In this document: piece by piece, positions 6,430 through 14,500 of the stretch | Layout: each line of letters begins with the position of its first letter | Numbering within the stretch: position 1 is the stretch's first letter | Assembly (NCBI GenBank): GCA_934533135.1 | Contig: CAKTBG010000006.1 | Coordinates: 18,639 to 82,638 of the forward strand | DNA: 64,000 nucleotides | Direction: 5' to 3' | Origin: an uncultured Faecalibacterium sp. | Lineage (GTDB): Bacteria; Bacillota; Clostridia; Oscillospirales; Ruminococcaceae | The notes under the pieces: model-generated | Databases searched by the model: none | Told to the model about the DNA's origin: nothing | The model's input: only the letters and a program-made list of their open reading frames with translations | Position numbers and translations under genes: made by a program

Positions 6430-7263
6430 GTGATCGTAGTAAAGAATATCAACAACAACGTTGCGCTTTGTCTGGACAGTAAAGGGCAGGAAGTTGTTGT
6501 ATTCGGCAAAGGCGTTGGCTTCCTCAAGCCTCCGTCCGAAGTGCCTCTCAGCAAGATCCAGCGCACCTTCTACGACCTGAACCGCAATTTCCTGCCGTTG
6601 CTGGATGACATCCCGCTGGATGTGATTGATTTTACCTCCCGGCAGGTCGCGCAGATCCGCGGCAAGCTGCCCTATGAGACCAACGCGAACCTCATCATGA
6701 CGCTGGCCGACCATCTGGCCTTTGCCATGACCCGGGCGAAGCGGGGCATTTACACCCCGATGCCTTCCATCTACGAGATGGAGCAGAACTACCCGGTGGA
6801 GGTCGAGATCGGCCGTCAAATCGTAAAAGCGATGGAGCAGGCGTTTCACGTCAAACTCCCCAAAGGCGAGGTACAGGGCGTGGCCATGCACTTCATCAAC
6901 GCCAGCCTTGGCTCGCCCAGCAGCGGCCAGCTGACCGCGGAAGAAGAATACGAGACCATTCTCGAGCGGATGACCCAGATCGTCGAGCACGCACTGCAGG
7001 TCACCATCCGCCGCGATACCTTCAACTACGCCCGCTTTGCGACCCATGTGCAGTACCTGCTCAAACGGGTGCAGGCGGATTCCCCCATCGACAGCGACAA
7101 CCTGCAGATGTACGCATCCATCCGGGATGAGTACAAGGACGTCTCGGCCTGTGTGGATCAGATCCACGAATACCTCCAGCGCAACTGGTCCATCGACCTC
7201 AGCGAGGAAGAAAAGCTCTACCTCATCATGCACATCAACCGTGTCATCTCGCAGGAGCTTTGA
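6430..7263 (+). CDS. licT: LicT/BglG-family transcriptional antiterminator
   Basis: RNA-binding antiterminator of 277 residues that prevents termination in PTS sugar operons. An N-terminal CAT RNA-binding domain (about 1-55, starting IVVKNINNNVALCLD) is followed by two PRD regulatory domains. The histidines targeted by PTS phosphorylation are present in all four expected places: LADHLAF and AMHFINA in PRD1, and FATHVQY and LIMHINR in PRD2. The GTG at 6430 is chosen as start because GGAGG lies about 10 bases before it and the protein then begins like LicT. RAT-like leaders occur before this gene and before the PTS gene that follows. Confidence 0.9.
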   Translation: MIVVKNINNNVALCLDSKGQEVVVFGKGVGFLKPPSEVPLSKIQRTFYDLNRNFLPLLDDIPLDVIDFTSRQVAQIRGKLPYETNANLIMTLADHLAFAMTRAKRGIYTPMPSIYEMEQNYPVEVEIGRQIVKAMEQAFHVKLPKGEVQGVAMHFINASLGSPSSGQLTAEEEYETILERMTQIVEHALQVTIRRDTFNYARFATHVQYLLKRVQADSPIDSDNLQMYASIRDEYKDVSACVDQIHEYLQRNWSIDLSEEEKLYLIMHINRVISQEL

Positions 7264-7294
7264 GGCTCCGTCTCTATAAAAATTTAGTTTAAAA

Positions 7295-7391
7295 GGATTG
7301 TTATCCCGCAAGGGAGCTTGACCTTTCAACACCGGCGATGCCGCTTCGGGGGCACCGTCTGTTTGGGAGGTCTTTTCTTTTTCCGCAGGAA
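7295..7391 (+). promoter_or_regulatory. RAT antiterminator and terminator before the PTS gene
   Basis: A 29-base block at 7295-7323 begins GGATTGTTA and ends GACC, with the central TCCC/GGGA pairing. It matches the RAT consensus in length and at most conserved positions. Its 3' end overlaps the left arm of a terminator-like structure (GACCT near 7320 with AGGTC near 7377) followed by a T-rich tract to about 7391. Expression of the PTS gene should therefore need active LicT. Confidence 0.7.
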
Positions 7392-7454
7392 CCGCGGCCT
7401 GCAGAAGAAGAGACAATAGATTTTGCACACCCACCCAAGAAAAGGAGAAACATC

Positions 7455-8861
7455 ATGGCAGACAACAAAAAAATCGCATCCGACGTTTTGGCGGCGGTCG
7501 GCGGTACGGCAAACATTTCCGACGTCGCCCACTGCGTGACCCGCCTGCGCTTCACCCTGAAGGATCAGAACATCCCCGTGGATGATGAGGTCAAAAAGAT
7601 CCCCGGCGTTCTGGGCGTCGTCCGTTCGGGCGGCCAGTATCAGGTCATCATTGGTCAGAATGTTACCAAGGTCTACGACGAAGTCTGCAGCATGGGCAGC
7701 TTTACCGCCCATGCCGCCATCAACGAAAATCTGGACGCACCCAAAGAGAAGCTGACCCCCAAGAAGGTCGGCTCCAAGATCCTGAACTACCTCGCCGGTT
7801 CCATGACCCCGCTGATCCCGGTCCTGACGGTCGCCGGCTTTGCCAAGATCGTCACCTCGCTGTTCGGACCCACCATGCTCAACCTGATTGCCAAGGACAG
7901 CAGCACCTACATTCTCTTCGACATCATCTACAATGCCTGCTTCTACTATATGCCCATCCTGCTGGGCTACACCGCAGCGAAAAAGCTGGACGTTCCGGCT
8001 CCGCTGGGTGCCATCATGGGCTGCATCCTGCAGGCTCCCCAGTACGTCGCCATGGTCACCGACGGCACGCCCTTCAGCATCTTCGGCATCGGCGTCCGGA
8101 TGGTCAACTACAGCCAGTCGGTCGTTCCCGTCCTGCTCTGTGTGGCATTCATGGCTCTGGTCTATCGGATCCTTGCAAAAGTCATCCCTGAGATGGTCTC
8201 CACCCTGTTCCTGCCGACCCTGACCATCTTCATCACCGCTCCCGTCGGCTTCCTCCTGCTGGCTCCTCTGGGCAACATCCTCAGCGGCCTGCTCACCGGC
8301 GGCCTGACCGCCTTCAGCAACGCCACCGGCTTCATCGGCGTCGGCGTGGTCGGTGCCATCTGGGAGTTCCTCGTCATGACCGGTATGCACATTGCCGTCA
8401 TCACTGCCTTCAACGTCCAGTACCTCGAGACCGGCTATCAGACCGGTGCCATCCTCGGCGGCCACGTTGCCACCTGCGCCACTTGGGGCGTCGCCTTCGG
8501 TGCTTTCCTCTATGCACTCCGCACCAAGAGCAAGAATGACCGCACCAGCTTCCTCGGCTTCTTCGTTTCCGGCATCGTCGGCGGCATCACCGAGCCCACC
8601 CTGTACGGTCTGTGCATGAACCACTTCCGCACCTTCATCGGCCTGATGGCAGGCGGTTTTGCAGGCGGCTGCTACATGGGTCTCATGCACGTCATCCGCT
8701 ACGCTCCGGGCACTGCCAACTTCCTGAACGTCCTGCGCTTCCTCGGCGGCACCACCGAAAACTTCGTCAACGCCGTCATCGCTTCCATCATCAGCTTTGT
8801 GGTCGCCACCATCGTCACTTACCTCTTCGGCTTCAAGAAGGGTGAGCTGAAGGCGGATTGA
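7455..8861 (+). CDS. PTS sugar transporter, EIIBC subunit (glucose/beta-glucoside superfamily)
   Basis: Sugar-phosphorylating permease of 468 residues. The EIIB domain (about 1-85) carries the phosphocysteine in AHCVTRLRF. An EIIC domain of about 10 membrane segments follows from about residue 105. There is no EIIA domain, so EIIA must come from elsewhere. The ATG at 7455 follows AAGGAGAAACATC. LicT lies upstream, and a ChbG-type deacetylase is 37 bases downstream. The substrate is not certain; the deacetylase suggests an N-acetylated or beta-linked disaccharide. No phospho-glycosidase is encoded nearby. Confidence 0.88.
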   Translation: MADNKKIASDVLAAVGGTANISDVAHCVTRLRFTLKDQNIPVDDEVKKIPGVLGVVRSGGQYQVIIGQNVTKVYDEVCSMGSFTAHAAINENLDAPKEKLTPKKVGSKILNYLAGSMTPLIPVLTVAGFAKIVTSLFGPTMLNLIAKDSSTYILFDIIYNACFYYMPILLGYTAAKKLDVPAPLGAIMGCILQAPQYVAMVTDGTPFSIFGIGVRMVNYSQSVVPVLLCVAFMALVYRILAKVIPEMVSTLFLPTLTIFITAPVGFLLLAPLGNILSGLLTGGLTAFSNATGFIGVGVVGAIWEFLVMTGMHIAVITAFNVQYLETGYQTGAILGGHVATCATWGVAFGAFLYALRTKSKNDRTSFLGFFVSGIVGGITEPTLYGLCMNHFRTFIGLMAGGFAGGCYMGLMHVIRYAPGTANFLNVLRFLGGTTENFVNAVIASIISFVVATIVTYLFGFKKGELKAD

Positions 8862-8898
8862 TCCCCTTCACGTTCTGTCTTTTTCAGGAGGATTTTTT

Positions 8899-9666
8899 AT
8901 GAGCATCCAAATGATTCTCCGCGCTGACGACATCGGCTACTCCGAAGCCGTCAACTACGGCATCGAAAAGACCGTCAAAGAAGGTCTGATCCGTACCGCC
9001 GGGCTGATGGTCAATATGCCCGCCACCGTCCACGGCCTGAAGTTGATGGAGGGCACCGGCATCTGCATCGGCCAGCACACCAATCTCTGCATCGGCAAAC
9101 CCTGTGCAGACCCGGCCAAGATCCCCAGCCTGCTGGACGAAAACGGAAACCTGAAAAGCAGCAAGATCTACCGCGCAGCCTTCGCTGAGGGGCGGGAGTT
9201 CACCGTGCTGGACGAGATGGTGATCGAGATCGAGGCGCAGTACCACCGCTTCAAAGAGCTGGTAGGCCGCGACCCGGATTACTTCGAGGCACACGCCGTC
9301 CAGAGCAAGAACCTTTCCAAGGCTCTTGCCATCGTCGCCGAGAAGTACGGCCTCAAGCTCAACACCCGTGACGGGGTCACCGGCAAGCGGACCTTCTGCG
9401 GCAAGCCCATCGCCTCCCAGCCCATCGAATCGATGCAGCCGGATTACGACCCGTGGGAGAGCCTGAAAAACGCCGTGCGTCTGGCCGACCCCAGCCTCCC
9501 CAACGTCTTCGTCTGCCATCCGGGATATCTGGACGACTTCATTCTCCGTTCCAGCTCGCTGACCGTCAACCGCACCAAAGAGGTCGCCATGCTGACCGAT
9601 CCCGCCATGAAGGACTGGCTGGACGCCCATGACGTGCAGTTGATCACCTACTCGGATCTGGTCTAA
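8899..9666 (+). CDS. ChbG/HpnK-family carbohydrate deacetylase
   Basis: YdjC-fold metal-dependent deacetylase of 255 residues; family members remove N-acetyl groups from chito-disaccharide phosphates or related sugars. The metal and catalytic motifs are visible: LRADDIGYS (Asp11/Asp12), GQHTNL, EAHAV and VCHPGY. Length matches the family (about 250). GGAGG is placed well for the ATG. It is last in the LicT-PTS unit and probably acts on the sugar phosphate produced by the PTS. The exact substrate is an inference. Confidence 0.85.
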   Translation: MSIQMILRADDIGYSEAVNYGIEKTVKEGLIRTAGLMVNMPATVHGLKLMEGTGICIGQHTNLCIGKPCADPAKIPSLLDENGNLKSSKIYRAAFAEGREFTVLDEMVIEIEAQYHRFKELVGRDPDYFEAHAVQSKNLSKALAIVAEKYGLKLNTRDGVTGKRTFCGKPIASQPIESMQPDYDPWESLKNAVRLADPSLPNVFVCHPGYLDDFILRSSSLTVNRTKEVAMLTDPAMKDWLDAHDVQLITYSDLV

Positions 9667-9672
9667 AAAAAT

Positions 9673-9782
9673 CACCCACTCCGTCGCCTGCGGCGACAGC
9701 TCCCACCAGAGTGGGAGCCAAGTCTTGCCTCTCCCTTTGGGAGAGGTGGCAACGCAAAGCGTTGACGGAGAGGGCTGGCATC
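9673..9782. repeat. Palindromic intergenic repeat R2
   Basis: Hairpin modules GTCGCCTGCGGCGAC, CTCCCACCAGAGTGGGAG, CTCTCCCTTTGGGAGAG and CAACGCAAAGCGTTG. Same family as the repeats near 2.9, 15, 18.8, 50 and 54 kb. Confidence 0.8.
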
Positions 9783-9787
9783 TAAAA

Positions 9788-9824
9788 AATCCCCTGTAAC
9801 TTTTATTCAAAGTTACAGGGGATT
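9788..9824. terminator. Bidirectional terminator between the deacetylase gene and uvrC
   Basis: Perfect 16-bp stem (AATCCCCTGTAACTTT and its complement) with a 5-base loop. T-runs lie on both strands, so it ends both convergent units. Confidence 0.92.
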
Positions 9825-9827
9825 TTG

Positions 9828-11675
9828 TCATGCGTGAAAATATTCGTAGATGGTCTGCGCCAGCTGTCTGCCCACGCCGGGGGTATTTTCCAGCTGGTCG
9901 GGCGTCGCCTCTTTCACTGCGGCCACACTCTTGAACTGCGCCATCAGTGCCTTGGCGGTCTTGGGGCCGACGCCCGGCACCTCGGTCAGGGTCGAGGAAT
10001 AGCTTTTCTGATTCATCTGCTGCTTGCGGTAGGCGTTGGCAAAACGGTGCGTTTCGTCTTGGATCGCGGTGATAAACGTGAAGGTTCCGCGGTTTATGTT
10101 GATGGCGATCTCCCGCCCCTCGCTGTCCACAATGGCACGGGTGCGGTGATGGTCGTCCTTGACCATGCCGTACAGGGGCACATCGGCCAGCTTGGTTCCG
10201 GCCAGTGCCTCTTTTGCCGCGCTCACCTGCCCGCGCCCGCCGTCCATCAACAGCAGGTCGGGCTTCTGCCCGAACGCGTTGCTGCTGGGCTCTCCGGCCT
10301 GTGCCATGGCCTCGTATTTCTCGTATTCCGCCGCACGCCGGGCGACCGTCTCGGCCAGCGACGCATAGTCGTCGGTGCCCGCAACGGTTTTCATCTTGAA
10401 CTTCCGATAGCCCGCCTTGTAGGGCTTGCCGTCCTTGAAGGTCACCATGCCGCAGACGCTGGTGCCGTCGCCCCAGTTGGAGATATCGTAGCTCTCGATC
10501 ATGCGGGGCGGCTTGGAAAGCCCCAGCACCTGTGCCAGCTCATCCAGAAGCTTCTCCTCCCGGGCGTAGCGGCCGCTCTCGCGGGCCAGACGCTCCACGG
10601 CGTTGGTGTGTGCCATCTCCACCAAGTGCGCCTTGTCGCCCCTCTGCGGGGTGTAGAGCTGCACCTCGCTGCCCCGCTTCGCGTTGAGAGCCTGCTGCAA
10701 GGCATCCGCATCCGGCGGCAGTTCGTCCACCGCGATGATCTTGGGGATCTGTTCGTCGTCCAGATAGTACCGGGGCAGAAATTCCTCCCGCACCGCCCCC
10801 ATATCGGCGGTGTCGTGGAACAGAAACTCCCGCTTGTCGGTCAGCCTTCCCTCCCGGAAGCGGAGGACAGCCACGCAGACGCTGTTCGGCGTGCCAGCCA
10901 GTGCCACCACATCCATCTCCACCTCCGGATCCACGACCACCTTCTGCCCGGCGGTCACCTTGGTGATGGCCGCGATCTGATCCCGGAGCAGAGCCGCCGT
11001 CTCAAATTCCAGCCGTTCAGAGGCTTCCAGCATCCGTTCGTTGAGGGTCTTCAGGATGTCCTTTTTGCCATACCGGATCAGATGCACCGCGCTCTTGACG
11101 GCCTGATTGTAGTTCTCGCAGCGGACCTTTCCGCTGCACACGGCCATGCACTTGCCGATGTGGGCATTCAGGCAGGGGCGGCCTTTGCCGATGTCCTGCG
11201 GGAACCGCTTGCTGCAGCGGGGCAACAAAAAGGCGTCCATGGCGGTCTCCGCCATCTGCCGTGCCGCAAAGCTGGAGGTATAGGGGCCGATATACTCCGC
11301 GCCGTCGTCCTCCTTCTGCAGGGTGAACGACAGCCGCGGCCAGTCCTCCTTCGTGATCTTGATATAGCTGTAGCCCTTGTCGTCCTTGAGCAGGATGTTG
11401 TACTTCGGGGTATGGGCTTTGATCTGGCTGGCTTCCAGCACCAGAGCCTCAAACTCGCTCTGGCAGACGATCACATCAAACGCATAGGCGTGGGCGATCA
11501 TCTGGCTTACCTTGTTGTCGTGGGGCACGCCCTCCCGGAAATACTGGCTGACCCGGATGCGCAGCCGCTTCGCCTTGCCGATATAGATGATGGTGTCGCT
11601 CTTATCCCGGATGATATACACGCCGGGCAGCAGCGGCAGCATGCAGGCTTTCTGATACAGTTCCGCTTTGGTCAT
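9828..11675 (-). CDS. uvrC: Excinuclease ABC subunit C
   Basis: Dual-incision endonuclease of nucleotide excision repair, 615 residues, the usual length. GIY-YIG nuclease at the N-terminus (GVYIIRD, then IIYIGKA), the cysteine-containing central region, a UVR UvrB-binding motif near RMLEASERLEFETAALLRDQ, the RNase-H-like C-terminal nuclease (SYDISNWGD, LLMDGGRGQ) and a helix-hairpin-helix tail (VPGVGPKTAKALM). Its ATG overlaps the stop of a small membrane-protein gene by 4 bases. Confidence 0.97.
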   Translation of the reverse strand: MTKAELYQKACMLPLLPGVYIIRDKSDTIIYIGKAKRLRIRVSQYFREGVPHDNKVSQMIAHAYAFDVIVCQSEFEALVLEASQIKAHTPKYNILLKDDKGYSYIKITKEDWPRLSFTLQKEDDGAEYIGPYTSSFAARQMAETAMDAFLLPRCSKRFPQDIGKGRPCLNAHIGKCMAVCSGKVRCENYNQAVKSAVHLIRYGKKDILKTLNERMLEASERLEFETAALLRDQIAAITKVTAGQKVVVDPEVEMDVVALAGTPNSVCVAVLRFREGRLTDKREFLFHDTADMGAVREEFLPRYYLDDEQIPKIIAVDELPPDADALQQALNAKRGSEVQLYTPQRGDKAHLVEMAHTNAVERLARESGRYAREEKLLDELAQVLGLSKPPRMIESYDISNWGDGTSVCGMVTFKDGKPYKAGYRKFKMKTVAGTDDYASLAETVARRAAEYEKYEAMAQAGEPSSNAFGQKPDLLLMDGGRGQVSAAKEALAGTKLADVPLYGMVKDDHHRTRAIVDSEGREIAININRGTFTFITAIQDETHRFANAYRKQQMNQKSYSSTLTEVPGVGPKTAKALMAQFKSVAAVKEATPDQLENTPGVGRQLAQTIYEYFHA

Positions 11676-11932
11676 AGGTCAGCTTCGGCGGCTTTCATTT
11701 CCCGGTTCAGGCGGCAGATGGTGAGGTTCAGGATGCAGTTCACGATGCCCATCGCCGCCATGAGCCAGCACCACAGCTTGGGCTTTTTCTCGCAGAAAAG
11801 CTGGCAGATGACATCCAGCACCAGCACGACCGCCCACATCCCGAGGAAGAAATACCACGGCTTGCCCGAGTCACACAGGTCGTGGGCTTTTTCCAAAACG
11901 TTGTAGATCTTTTCCTTCGTGTTCTCTTTCAT
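11672..11932 (-). CDS. Small two-segment membrane protein
   Basis: An 86-residue protein with an amphipathic N-terminus (to about 24), hydrophobic segments at about 27-47 and 52-72, and a charged tail. I do not recognise a family. It is coupled to uvrC by a 4-base ATGA overlap and starts 16 bases after the fic gene, so it belongs to a fic-small protein-uvrC unit. A real gene is likely from the coupling and the good initiation context. Confidence 0.7.
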   Translation of the reverse strand: MKENTKEKIYNVLEKAHDLCDSGKPWYFFLGMWAVVLVLDVICQLFCEKKPKLWCWLMAAMGIVNCILNLTICRLNREMKAAEADL

Positions 11933-11948
11933 CAGAATGTCCTCCTTT

Positions 11949-12689
11949 TTACGGTCGATACGAGATCCGGAAATAATCGAGATATGCCTTGAACTTGTCC
12001 TGTGCTGTCAGGCAGGTATCCATGAGATAGCCCGGCTCGGTTTTCCACTCATGCAGGCCGCGATAGTAGAAAAGTTTCAACTCTTCGTCGATGATGAACG
12101 GCACGATGTCATACCGCAGGCACTCCTTGAACAGGATCAGCCGTCCGACCCGGCCGTTGCCATCCTGAAACGGATGGATGCACTCGAACTGGTAGTGGAA
12201 GTCGATCAGATCTTTCAGGGTCGGCCGATCTTTCTGCGCATACCGCTTCAGCAACGCACCGCACTTTTCTGCCACCTGTTCCGGCGGGGTCGTGCTTCGC
12301 CCGCCCACCTCGTTGGGCAGTTTTTTGTACTCGCCCACCGCGAACCAGTCCTTGCGGGAGTCGCTGGTGCCGGTCTTCAAGGTCCGGTGCAGCAGCTTGA
12401 TAAAGTCCTCGGTCAGCGGCTGTTCTGCGTGGTCGATGATAAGGTCGATGCACTGGAAATGGTTTGCCGTCTCCACAATATCGTCCACGTTCAGCACGCC
12501 GTTTTCCATCCCGATGGTGTTTGTCTCATAGATATAGCGGGTCTGATCGTGGGTCAGGCGGCTGCCCTCGATGTGGTTCGAGTTGTAGGTCAGCTCGACC
12601 TGTACCTTATGGTAGATGCCGCCCTTGATCTGCCCGGCCTTTTCCTCCCGCAGTGCGTTCAGCAGCGTTCTCTGGTTCGTTTCTGCCAT
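11949..12689 (-). CDS. Fic-domain protein (probable AMPylase)
   Basis: A 246-residue Fic protein; the family usually transfers AMP from ATP to a hydroxyl side chain of a target protein. The catalytic loop HPFQDGNGRVGR is complete, including the general-base His and the phosphate-binding Asn and Arg. An inhibitory helix motif of the (S/T)xxxE(G/N) type is present before it (SNHIEG, about residues 38-43), which places it in the intramolecularly inhibited class, so no separate antitoxin is needed. Target unknown. Confidence 0.88.
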   Translation of the reverse strand: MAETNQRTLLNALREEKAGQIKGGIYHKVQVELTYNSNHIEGSRLTHDQTRYIYETNTIGMENGVLNVDDIVETANHFQCIDLIIDHAEQPLTEDFIKLLHRTLKTGTSDSRKDWFAVGEYKKLPNEVGGRSTTPPEQVAEKCGALLKRYAQKDRPTLKDLIDFHYQFECIHPFQDGNGRVGRLILFKECLRYDIVPFIIDEELKLFYYRGLHEWKTEPGYLMDTCLTAQDKFKAYLDYFRISYRP

Positions 12690-12714
12690 GCTCCGCCTCC
12701 TTTCGGGGAAATAC

Positions 12715-12743
12715 CAAAAAAGCGGCAGGTCTCCCCGCCGCTT
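12715..12743 (-). terminator. Terminator after ptsH
   Basis: Stem AAGCGGC (12720-12726) with GCCGCTT (12737-12743) and six T residues on the minus strand. Confidence 0.8.
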
Positions 12744-12762
12744 CCATTCTCAAAGGCTCGAA

Positions 12763-13026
12763 TTACTCTGCGAAGCCAGACTCGACCAGCTTGATCAGGC
12801 CGTCCACAGCAGCCTGCTCGTCTGCGCCATCGGCGATGATGCGGATGGTGGTACCGCCCACGATGCCCAGAGACAGGACACCCAGCAGGCTCTTTGCGTT
12901 CACACGACGCTCTTCCTTCTCGACCCAGATGGAAGACTTGAACTCGTTTGCCTTCTGGATAAAGAAAGTAGCGGGACGGGCGTGCAGACCAACCTGATTT
13001 TCAACGGTAACTTCTTTGACGTACAT
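12763..13026 (-). CDS. ptsH: Phosphocarrier protein HPr
   Basis: General PTS phosphocarrier of 87 residues, full family length. It has the phosphorylated histidine in GLHARPA (His15) and the regulatory serine in NAKSLLGVL (Ser46 region), the site used by HPr kinase in Firmicutes for carbon catabolite control. It is monocistronic: a terminator follows and about 220 bases without a gene precede it. No ptsI is adjacent. It would donate phosphate to the PTS at 7.4 kb and to LicT. Confidence 0.95.
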   Translation of the reverse strand: MYVKEVTVENQVGLHARPATFFIQKANEFKSSIWVEKEERRVNAKSLLGVLSLGIVGGTTIRIIADGADEQAAVDGLIKLVESGFAE

Positions 13027-13197
13027 AGTAAAACGCTCCTATCTATTATCGTTCTCGGGAATGCAGAATTGAATTTTGCCTGTTGTGTTGTACCTATTTT
13101 ATCGCAAGCCCAAACCGTTGTACAGCCCTTCGACGCATTTTTGGCGGTTTCCCCAATGAAAAGGGGGGCTTTTTCAGCCTTTTATACAAAGCCAACA

Positions 13198-13225
13198 AAA
13201 TTATTCCCCCAACCTTGGCGGGGTA
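13198..13225 (-). terminator. Probable terminator after trmD
   Basis: On the minus strand ATTACCCC(GCC) pairs imperfectly with GGGG(G)AATAAT and is followed by TTTTG. The rest of 13027-13246 holds only the ptsH upstream region; no gene is seen. Confidence 0.45.
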
Positions 13226-13246
13226 ATACAAAAGTTTTCAACATTT

Positions 13247-14497
13247 TCAGGCTTTCGGCTCGTTTTGACCCTCGTATTCCATCACAAGTAGTTCGTTGTA
13301 CTTTACCACTGTTTCGTCCGTTTTGGGGTCAAAGATCATTGCCTTCCCGGTAACGCGCCATCCCATCCGCCGGTACAGCGCAATGGCACGGGTGTTTTTG
13401 CCCAGTACCGTCAGGGTCGGGCGGTCATGCTCTTCCAGTTTCCTGCGGGCAAAGTCCAGCACCTTCATGCCGATGCCCCTGCCGCGGCTGGCGGCCGTCA
13501 CAAACAGGTGCTCGATCTCGCCGGTCTTGTGGTTGACGCTGACCATGGCATCCGGCACATCCTTGGTGGTGTGGAGATAGCAGACCCAGCCCTCTTTCTT
13601 CTCGGCTTTCAGCTGCGTGAGGAAACTTTCCTCGGTGAGGGCGGCGCAATACTCCGGCGTCCAGTCCTCGGCGCAGACGGTGCGGCGGCCCTCGGCGAAA
13701 AGCTTCGCCGCCGCGCTCCACTGCGCTTCCGTTTTCACGAGCCGCATATTTTCGCCCCGCTTCCACTTGGGCAGCGCGGTGATGGGATGGGTCTCGCACC
13801 ACTGCTCATACAGTTCCGGGCGGCGTAGACGGGTGCGGGTGCGGCTTTGCGCCCCGCGCCATGCGTCGATCTTCTGGTGGTCGCCGCCCAGCAGAACTTC
13901 CGGCACGGCGCGGCCCTCCCAGACTTCGGGGCGGGTGTACTGGGGATATTCCAGCAGGCCATCCCAGTAGCTTTCCTCCTCGTAGCCCTTCTGTTCAGCC
14001 AGAACGCCGGGTTTCAGCCGGAGCACGCTGTCGGCCACCACCAGACTGGCCAGCTCGCCGCCGGTCAGGATGTAATCGCCGATGGAGATCTCCTCGTCCG
14101 CAAACGCCTCGATCACCCGCTCGTCGATGCCCTCATAGTGGCCGCAGACCAGTGTGAGGTTGTCGTATTCGGCCAGCCGCCGGGCGTGTTCCTCCGTATA
14201 GCGGGCACCGCCTGCCGTCAAGAACACAATATGCGGCTTGGGTCGTCCTTGTTCCTCCACTTCTTTTTGGACTGCCCGCAGACAGTCCGCGATGGGCTGG
14301 GCGTACAGCACCATCCCGCAGCCGCCGCCGTAGGGATAATCGTCGGTCTGCTTCTGCTTGTTTTGGGTGTAATCCCGGATCTGGTGGCAATGGGTCTCGA
14401 TGTAGCCCCGCTTGGCCGCCCGGCCAAGGATGCTGGCGTCCAGCACCTGTTGGCACATTTCGGGGAAGAGCGTCACAATGTCCACACGCATTCCCAT
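13247..14497 (-). CDS. trmD: tRNA (guanine37-N1)-methyltransferase fused to a GNAT acetyltransferase domain
   Basis: A 416-residue fusion. Residues 1 to about 245 are TrmD, which methylates G37 of tRNA to prevent frameshifting: knot motifs LTAGG, CGHYEGIDERV and the S-adenosylmethionine loop ISIGDYILTGGELA are intact. From about residue 250 (MRLVKTEAQWSAAAKLF) a GNAT N-acetyltransferase domain follows, with the acetyl-CoA loop TAASRGRGIGMKVLDFA. An internal ATG starts the second domain but has no strong ribosome-binding site, so a true fusion is favoured. It is last gene of the ylxM-ffh operon, 3 bases after rimM. The role of the GNAT domain is unknown. Confidence 0.92.
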   Translation of the reverse strand: MGMRVDIVTLFPEMCQQVLDASILGRAAKRGYIETHCHQIRDYTQNKQKQTDDYPYGGGCGMVLYAQPIADCLRAVQKEVEEQGRPKPHIVFLTAGGARYTEEHARRLAEYDNLTLVCGHYEGIDERVIEAFADEEISIGDYILTGGELASLVVADSVLRLKPGVLAEQKGYEEESYWDGLLEYPQYTRPEVWEGRAVPEVLLGGDHQKIDAWRGAQSRTRTRLRRPELYEQWCETHPITALPKWKRGENMRLVKTEAQWSAAAKLFAEGRRTVCAEDWTPEYCAALTEESFLTQLKAEKKEGWVCYLHTTKDVPDAMVSVNHKTGEIEHLFVTAASRGRGIGMKVLDFARRKLEEHDRPTLTVLGKNTRAIALYRRMGWRVTGKAMIFDPKTDETVVKYNELLVMEYEGQNEPKA

Positions 14498-14500
14498 GGT

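Noticed and set aside
7326-8690. Acidic minus-strand frame opposite the PTS gene
   Set aside because: Asp/Glu/Gly/His-rich composition is typical of an antisense frame of a GC-rich membrane protein; the PTS gene is well supported.
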